Positions 7,012 through 10,837 of a stretch of DNA of 10,837 bases are shown piece after piece. This DNA comes from JASLPR01 sp964496475 (GTDB lineage: Bacteria > Chloroflexota > UBA11872 > VXNJ01). Position 1 is the first letter of the stretch. Each line of letters starts with the position of its first letter. The notes under the pieces are model-generated. The model saw only the letters and a list, made by a program, of their open reading frames with translations, was not told where the DNA came from and did not search any database. The stretch spans positions 1 through 10,837 of the forward strand of contig CAZBZS010000064.1 in the NCBI GenBank assembly GCA_964496475.1, in the 5' to 3' direction. The position numbers were made by a program, and so were the translations under genes.

Positions 7012-7143
7012 TACGGTGTCTCTCTCTCCCGATTTCTGGACGCCCGCGAAATGGGGGCCATCCCGATTATCCGCTATTTCATTGTCATGTGCGCCGACGG
7101 CCGGTGGCTGTGCCGGAATGCACGCGGATAAGCCGGATTTCCA

Positions 7144-8247
7144 TTACTCGATCGCGATGACCGGCTCGCCGAGGATGTCCATCCGGGGCTGAACGCCCAA
7201 CCCGGGCATGATGGAAGCCTCTATGTAGCCATCCACCCGCCTGGGAGCGCCGTCGGCGATGCTGACGGTGACATAGCTGTTGAAGTCGGTTGCGGTAAAG
7301 CGAAAGTGCTCGGGGGTGCTGTGAGCGAGGTGAGCGATGGCGGCGGTGACGATGTCACCGCCCCAGGCGTCCTCGATGGTAACGGCGATGCCCATGGAGA
7401 CACACAGATCGCGGGCCTGCCGAGCGCGGGTGAGCCCGCCGAACTTCGCGATCTTGATGTTGACCACGTCCATCGCCCGGTCGGCGTGCGCTCGCAGGAG
7501 CATGTCGATTCCGTCCACGGATTCGTCCAAGATGAGAGGATGGTCGGTGCGGCGGCGGACGGAGAGACACTCTTCGTAGGAAAGGCACGGCTGCTCGATA
7601 TAGAGATCGAGGTCGCGAACGGCACGGACGACGCGAATGGCCTGGTGAGGGAGCCACCCGGTATTGGCGTCGGCGATCAGAACATCGCCCGTCCCAAGCT
7701 TGTCGGCTACGGCCCGGATGCGTTGGATGTCGGTGTCCGGGTCCGATCCGACCTTGAGCTGAAAACGGCGATACCCTTCGGCGCGGTAACCGGCGACCCG
7801 GGCGGCCATCGCGTCGGGATCGTCCCGCGATATGGCTCGGTAGAGGGCGACGCGCTCCCCGTAGCGCCCGCCAAGCAAGGTCGCGACGGGTTGGCCGGTG
7901 ACGATGCCCAGGATGTCCCAGCAGGCCATGTCGATCGCCGATTTTACGTAGGGATGGCCCTTGAGAAGGGTGTCCATACGGCGGTTGAGCTTTTCCAGCT
8001 GAGTGGGATCCTCACCGAGCAGGTCCGGGGCGATCTCGGCGATTCCGGCCCTTGCTCCGACGGCGTAGGAGGGCAGGTAGACGGGTCCGAGTGGGCAAAT
8101 TTCGCCCACGCCGGTTACGCCGCTGTCGGTCTCCACCAGCACGACAGAGCTGTCGAAAACGGTCACGGACTTACCGCCCGACCACTCATAGGCCGGTTCG
8201 TGGAGGGGCAGGTCCACCTGGTGGGCGGAAATACGGCGAATCTTCAT
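7144..8247 (-). CDS. Mandelate racemase/muconate lactonizing enzyme family protein (enolase superfamily), hydroxyproline-type candidate
   Basis: A 367-residue enolase-superfamily enzyme that uses Mg2+ to abstract the alpha-proton of a carboxylate substrate. The N-terminal capping domain runs to about 120 and the barrel follows. Catalytic K165 is in FQLKVG and the opposite base is K265 in NIKIAKFGG. Metal ligands are D193 (ADAN), E218 (IEQP) and D241 (LDES). The region IEDAWGGDIVTAAIAHLA (about 291-308) is typical of the family. The K165/K265 pair and the WGGDI segment resemble 4-hydroxyproline-betaine 2-epimerase and cis-3-hydroxyproline dehydratase groups. The function is not proven, and related racemases or dehydratases remain possible. 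ATG 8247 was chosen because GGAG lies 6 nt upstream and MKIRRI is the usual family start. The frame is open to 8328, but the extra 27 residues look unlike the family. Confidence 0.88.
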   Translation of the reverse strand: MKIRRISAHQVDLPLHEPAYEWSGGKSVTVFDSSVVLVETDSGVTGVGEICPLGPVYLPSYAVGARAGIAEIAPDLLGEDPTQLEKLNRRMDTLLKGHPYVKSAIDMACWDILGIVTGQPVATLLGGRYGERVALYRAISRDDPDAMAARVAGYRAEGYRRFQLKVGSDPDTDIQRIRAVADKLGTGDVLIADANTGWLPHQAIRVVRAVRDLDLYIEQPCLSYEECLSVRRRTDHPLILDESVDGIDMLLRAHADRAMDVVNIKIAKFGGLTRARQARDLCVSMGIAVTIEDAWGGDIVTAAIAHLAHSTPEHFRFTATDFNSYVTVSIADGAPRRVDGYIEASIMPGLGVQPRMDILGEPVIAIE

Positions 8248-8299
8248 TCGAGTCTCCATGAGGGGAGGACGCTGGCAATAAATGGGACCGCCCGGTGGG

Positions 8300-8311
8300 G
8301 TCGAATTCGAC
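8300..8311. repeat. 12-bp perfect palindrome, possible operator
   Basis: GTCGAATTCGAC is a perfect 12-bp palindrome, AT-rich in its centre within GC-rich surroundings. It lies between the candidate promoter (8328-8356) and the start codon of the enolase-superfamily gene, just downstream of the predicted transcription start. A repressor dimer could bind here; that role is inferred. Confidence 0.35.
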
Positions 8312-8327
8312 GGGCGGGGGCGTGACA

Positions 8328-8356
8328 ATCTCAGCAGGCCGAGAGAAGATCGTCAA
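8328..8356 (-). promoter_or_regulatory. Candidate promoter for the enolase-superfamily/lyase genes
   Basis: The minus strand shows TTGACG (8356-8351), a 17-bp spacer, then TGAGAT (8333-8328). The -35 matches five of six positions but the -10 only three of six. Its location downstream of the RRM-gene terminators and about 80 bp before the start codon is reasonable. Confidence 0.35.
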
Positions 8357-8419
8357 TAGGGCGCGAGGCGGCGTTCATTTCACGGGCCGGCGGGCCGAGT
8401 CGCGGCTGCCGGAAACGCA

Positions 8420-8451
8420 CGAGGCCCGGCCGGTTTCCCGGCCGGGCCTCG
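8420..8451 (-). terminator. Strong hairpin, 14-bp perfect stem with GAAA loop
   Basis: CGAGGCCCGGCCGG (8420-8433) is the exact reverse complement of 8438-8451, around a 4-base loop. Read on the minus strand the loop is GAAA, a stable GNRA tetraloop, which suggests it acts in the transcript of the RRM gene upstream. The following bases (TGCGTTTCC) form only a poor U-tract, so it may stabilise the 3' end as much as terminate. Confidence 0.7.
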
Positions 8452-8464
8452 AAATCTCTAAAAG

Positions 8465-8497
8465 AGATAGTGGGCTATTGGCTAGCCCATTCTATCT
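8465..8497 (-). terminator. Hairpin followed by a short U-tract after the RRM gene
   Basis: On the minus strand AGATAG-AA-TGGGCTA (8497-8483) pairs with TAGCCCA-CTATCT (8477-8465) around the loop GCCAA, with a 2-nt bulge; CTTTTAG follows. It begins at the RRM-gene stop codon. Its lower arm overlaps a second inverted repeat, ATCTCT (8454-8459) with AGAGAT (8463-8468), so the two structures exclude each other. Confidence 0.6.
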
Positions 8498-8801
8498 AGT
8501 AGCGGCCCCCACCACCGTATCCGCCGGATCGCGGTCGGGATTCCGATCGCGGGCGAGCTTCGTTAACGGTAATCGCGCGGCCGTCAAGCTCGGTCCCGTT
8601 AAGGGATTCGATGGCGGCGCGCGCCTGGTCCGCGTCAGCGATCTCAACAAAACCAAAACCGCGGGATCGACCCGTGTCACGGTCCTTGATGACGGTCGCC
8701 CGGGTGACCTCTCCGAATCCTGCAAAAGTCTCATTTAACCTTGCGTCAGTGGTGTCATACGAGAGGTTACCTACGTATATGTCCATGCTCTGCAAACTCA
8801 T
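8496..8801 (-). CDS. Small glycine-tailed RRM RNA-binding protein
   Basis: A 101-residue single-RRM protein of the bacterial group related to cyanobacterial Rbp proteins, which bind RNA and are often cold-induced. RNP2 is IYVGNL (8-13), RNP1 is RGFGFVEI (47-54), and the fold runs to about 82. A short Arg/Ser/Gly tail follows (83-101, ending GGYGGGGRY). An ATG at 8801 has AAGGA directly abutting it, which is too close for a good ribosome site. The in-frame ATG at 8786 gives MDIYVGNLSYD, the usual family beginning, and may be the real start. Two tandem hairpins follow the stop. A TTGACA lies upstream at 8876-8871 without a matching -10. Its target RNAs are unknown. Confidence 0.93.
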   Translation of the reverse strand: MSLQSMDIYVGNLSYDTTDARLNETFAGFGEVTRATVIKDRDTGRSRGFGFVEIADADQARAAIESLNGTELDGRAITVNEARPRSESRPRSGGYGGGGRY

Positions 8802-9195
8802 TCCTTGCGGCGACTACGGGCCGCTTGTCTAGCTATCACACCCTCGTAGAGGGGATCGGACAGCCTATATCCAACTATCTTGTCAACTGCGTACTGGTGC
8901 GGTGAAAAATGGAAGAGGGATGGCCTGCCTCCGAGTGCGACCCGTCTCTGCAGGGCCGCCCGGAGGGGCTCCGCGTATTCGCATGAAGCACCCGCTCCAT
9001 GACCCAGTTCGACGGAGCAGTTTAGCACCTTACGGTAGGAATCAAGCCAAAATAGCGCCGGGCGAACCACGCGCACGCCAGGTTTCAACCGGAACCTGGA
9101 ATGGGAGGCTGACCGCCCGAGTCGCGCCAAGCCCGAGAGTGCCTCGGACGCGAGGCTCCCGGTGGGACGGGCAGACCGCCTGCGGTACCATATCG
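8802..9195. other. Intergenic region with several small inverted repeats, no gene recognised
   Basis: About 390 bp without a credible gene. It must hold the promoter of the minus-strand RRM gene, and a TTGACA is present at 8876-8871 (-). Inverted repeats seen are CCCTC/GAGGG (8841-8853), CGGAG/CTCCG (8961-8973), CCAGGTTTC/GGAACCTGG (9078-9099, nine pairs with one G-U on the plus strand) and GCCTCG/CGAGGC (9141-9156). None has a U-tract. I recognise no tmRNA, RNase P, 6S or SRP signature. Confidence 0.5.
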
Positions 9196-9445
9196 GTGAT
9201 CAGAGGAAAAGGGCCGCTGAAGCTGACGGATCACATCCATCTGGTGGGAGGCGGCGATCCTCGATGCCGGGACCGGGTCGGAACCCGAATTGATCGTGTC
9301 CAATATCGCGGCGGATGGGATTTCGACGGATCAGATTAGGTACCTGATTCTCACTCACTGTCACGGCAATCACGCGGGCGGAGCGGCCAGCCTGAAGCAT
9401 GCGCTGGACGTCGATGTGATTCAGATCAGATCGTTACAACTTTAG
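9196..9445 (+). pseudogene. Metallo-beta-lactamase-fold hydrolase, N-terminal remnant with frameshift and amber stop
   Basis: From a possible GTG at 9196 the frame reads LKLTDHIHLVGGG, the usual N-terminal strand of MBL-fold hydrolases. At about 9253 the reading moves by one base. In the new frame it continues AILDAGTGSEPELIVSNIAADG, then ILTHCHGNHAGGAASLKHALDVDVIQI. The metal-binding HxHxDH motif appears as HCHGNH, with Asn replacing the Asp that ligates the second metal. A TAG at 9443-9445 closes this frame, and about 55 residues expected before the next conserved motif are absent. Frameshift, stop, deletion and lost ligand together mean the protein cannot be an active MBL enzyme. The downstream reading frame continues directly after the TAG. 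Confidence 0.82.
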
Positions 9446-10135
9446 GTGTTTTCGACCCGGGGACACGCTCCCGTCCACAACGTCTACCTGCTCAGGGAGT
9501 CTGGCCGTATTTCGTTGTTCAACGGCGATCTGGTTTTTTCCGGTGAGGCGGCGCCGTTTCACCCTCATCAGCTGGGACAGGAAGTCTTTGTGGTGATGGA
9601 AGGCCGGGGGTTGTTTGTGATCGGTGACGACGAGGCGGTGTTGGAGTCCGGTCACGCCTGCGTGGCGCGGTCCGGTGATAGGCATTTCGTGGGGCCGGCC
9701 GATGAGCATCCGGTGACCGTTTTCCTGTGCGTCACGCCGCACATCCAGCCGACGCACGCCTTCTTCGACGAGTCCGGCAAGCAGCTTCCCGACGATTACC
9801 GGCCATCGTTCATGCCGCGGTCGGAACCGTCGGAGATGCTGCGGCCTGAGTCCGATGAAGACCTCGCAGACCTGCAGATTCAGACGCTGGAGGACCTGGC
9901 GATGCGAACAGACACAGCCGCCCAAGCCGCTCGGGTGAAAGTGATCGAGATGGGCCGGATGCTGGCTGAAGGAAACGGGGCGGCCGCCGCTGAAGCTCGC
10001 GACTCGATATGGGTGCAGCTCGCGCCGGTGTTTGCATCGGCGATGGCGGCTGCGGAACTCTGGAACAGCCTGACGGCGCGGACAGTGGGCTCTCCAAAGC
10101 CGAGTCCTGAGCTACCCGGTTCAACCCTGAATTAA
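9446..10135 (+). CDS. Cupin-domain protein fused in frame to an MBL-fold fragment
   Basis: This 229-residue frame opens with GTG directly after the TAG of the MBL remnant. Residues 2-33 (STRGHAPVHNVYLL, then SLFNGDLVFSG) match the TPGHSPGH...LFSGD part of MBL hydrolases. From residue 33 it is a cupin: motif 1 is complete as G(X)5HXH(X)4E(X)6G (G33, H39, H41, E46, G53), and motif 2 has G69, G77 and H80 with Arg replacing Pro. The metal-binding set H39, H41, E46, H80 is intact. A helical, acidic, alanine-rich C-terminus (about 136-213) is not recognised. No ribosome binding site precedes the GTG and no later start precedes the cupin core. It may be part of one decayed fusion, or the cupin may be translated by readthrough. 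The enzymatic or sensing role is unknown. Confidence 0.65.
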   Translation: MFSTRGHAPVHNVYLLRESGRISLFNGDLVFSGEAAPFHPHQLGQEVFVVMEGRGLFVIGDDEAVLESGHACVARSGDRHFVGPADEHPVTVFLCVTPHIQPTHAFFDESGKQLPDDYRPSFMPRSEPSEMLRPESDEDLADLQIQTLEDLAMRTDTAAQAARVKVIEMGRMLAEGNGAAAAEARDSIWVQLAPVFASAMAAAELWNSLTARTVGSPKPSPELPGSTLN

Positions 10136-10216
10136 CGGCAGCCGTCGGTTAGCCAGATGCTGGTCGGTGGAGGTTCGGCCGAATGTGGAGGCGGATTCCG
10201 GACGGGTGGGATTGGG

Positions 10217-10222
10217 TAAGAT
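10217..10222 (+). promoter_or_regulatory. Possible -10 box for a leaderless or near-leaderless homocysteine methyltransferase message
   Basis: TAAGAT (four of six to TATAAT) ends 9 bases before the ATG at 10232, and no Shine-Dalgarno sequence lies between. Transcription would begin at or just before the start codon. No clear -35 is seen. Confidence 0.3.
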
Positions 10223-10231
10223 AGCCGCGCT

Positions 10232-10837
10232 ATGAAAACCGAGAGTTCCCCACGAATCTCAGAAGCGGATTTGGGCGATCGGCTGCGACGTGGGCTGTTG
10301 TTCGACGGGGCGATGGGGACGATGCTGGGCGCGATTGAGGGGAAGGACTGGGATGCTCCCGAGGAGTTGAACGTCTACGACCCGGAACGGATCGAGGCCA
10401 TCCACCGGACGTACGCAGAGGCGGGCGCGGAGGTGATTACCACCAACACGTTCGGAGGCAATCGCATTCGCCTGGAACGGGCCGGCTACGCGGACCGGGT
10501 TGAAGAGTTCAACGTGGCCGGGGCGCGGCTGGCGCGGGCGGGGGCGGAGGCCGGTGAAAATGTGTTGGTGGCCGGCGATATCGGCCCGATCGGAGAATTC
10601 ATGGAGCCGCTGGGGGAACGTACGCGGGAGGAATTCGTGGCGGCGTTCGCGGAGCAGGCGGAGGCGCTGGCGCTGGGCGGGTCCGATCTGCTGCTGGTGG
10701 AGACCCTGAGCGACCTGGGAGAGGCCGAGACGGCGATTGAGGGGGCGCGATCGACGGGTCTGGCGGTGGTGGGGACGCTGAGGTTTGACACCGACGGACA
10801 CACGCCGATGGGAGTGTCACCCGCGGAAGCCGCGGTG
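10232..10837 (+). CDS. Homocysteine S-methyltransferase domain protein, 3' end beyond the window (MetH-like N-terminus)
   Basis: The frame is open for 202 codons to the right edge with no stop. The product is the N-terminal part of a PF02574-type homocysteine S-methyltransferase barrel, which moves a methyl group to homocysteine to make methionine. Visible: LLFDGAMGTML (22-32), PEELNVYDPERIEAIHRTYAEAGAEVITTNTFGGNR (about 43-78), VAGDIGPIG (113-121) and LLLVETLSDLGEAETAI (153-169). The zinc-binding cysteines (GxNC and GGCCG motifs) would lie beyond the window, so activity cannot be judged. It could be a stand-alone enzyme, the first module of cobalamin-dependent MetH, a fusion with methylenetetrahydrofolate reductase, or a betaine-dependent form. 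ATG 10232 is the first good start and has no ribosome binding site. Confidence 0.88.
   Translation, partial: MKTESSPRISEADLGDRLRRGLLFDGAMGTMLGAIEGKDWDAPEELNVYDPERIEAIHRTYAEAGAEVITTNTFGGNRIRLERAGYADRVEEFNVAGARLARAGAEAGENVLVAGDIGPIGEFMEPLGERTREEFVAAFAEQAEALALGGSDLLLVETLSDLGEAETAIEGARSTGLAVVGTLRFDTDGHTPMGVSPAEAAV

Noticed and set aside
7306..8325. Long plus-strand frame (339 codons) opposite the enolase-superfamily gene
   Set aside because: It is antisense to a well-supported gene and its composition mirrors that gene's codons. Such frames are common in GC-rich DNA.
8798..9130. Minus-strand frame of 110 codons whose TGA overlaps the RRM ATG (ATGA)
   Set aside because: The translation has no recognisable domain and crosses the region expected to hold the RRM-gene promoter and leader. 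The overlap is suggestive but unsupported.
1..10837. CRISPR arrays, insertion sequences, rRNA and phage or plasmid genes
   Set aside because: No regularly spaced repeats, transposase-like proteins, terminal inverted repeats flanking a gene, or rRNA signatures were seen.

Overview
The window is about 10.8 kb of GC-rich bacterial DNA. It looks like one scaffold from a draft or metagenome assembly, because a run of ten Ns (3169-3178) sits inside a gene. The gene content fits a free-living heterotroph: CUT1 sugar permease, MFS exporter, bacterial-type proS with an editing insertion, an enolase-superfamily enzyme beside a DapA-like enzyme, and a small glycine-tailed RRM protein. A T-box leader also occurs, and T-boxes are known outside Firmicutes in Actinobacteria and Chloroflexota. 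My guess is a Chloroflexota (SAR202-like) lineage, but this rests on gene flavour and not on a marker gene.

Layout, left to right. 3-791 (+) is the 3' part of a MalG-type sugar ABC permease. It converges on a minus-strand pair, proS (3965-2202) and an MFS transporter (2190-865), spaced 11 bp apart. A plus-strand gene at 4113-4781 encodes a membrane GAF/GGDEF protein whose middle, including the GG(D/E)EF site, is missing. It converges on cysE (5543-4821, -). cysE has a full regulatory leader: a TTGACA/TATACA promoter, a T-box with a UGC cysteine specifier, an intrinsic terminator, then the serine acetyltransferase gene. Next on the minus strand come a DapA-family lyase (7011-6106) and an enolase-superfamily enzyme (8247-7144), a pair that resembles hydroxyproline or hydroxyproline-betaine catabolism. 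Upstream of these, also on the minus strand, is an RRM RNA-binding protein (8801-8496) followed by tandem hairpins. The right end is plus strand: a decayed metallo-beta-lactamase remnant (frameshift, in-frame amber, internal deletion) runs in frame into a cupin protein (9196-10135). The start of a homocysteine S-methyltransferase (10232 to the window edge) follows.

The best-supported biology is the cysE unit. The specifier codon read from the leader (Cys) matches the pathway of the downstream gene, so uncharged tRNA-Cys should control cysteine synthesis. The T-box core that should bind the tRNA end is not canonical. Two separate loci (4113-4781 and 9196-10135) look like genes with internal deletions, which indicates either local gene decay or assembly collapse. 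I see no CRISPR array, rRNA, convincing tRNA or insertion sequence.
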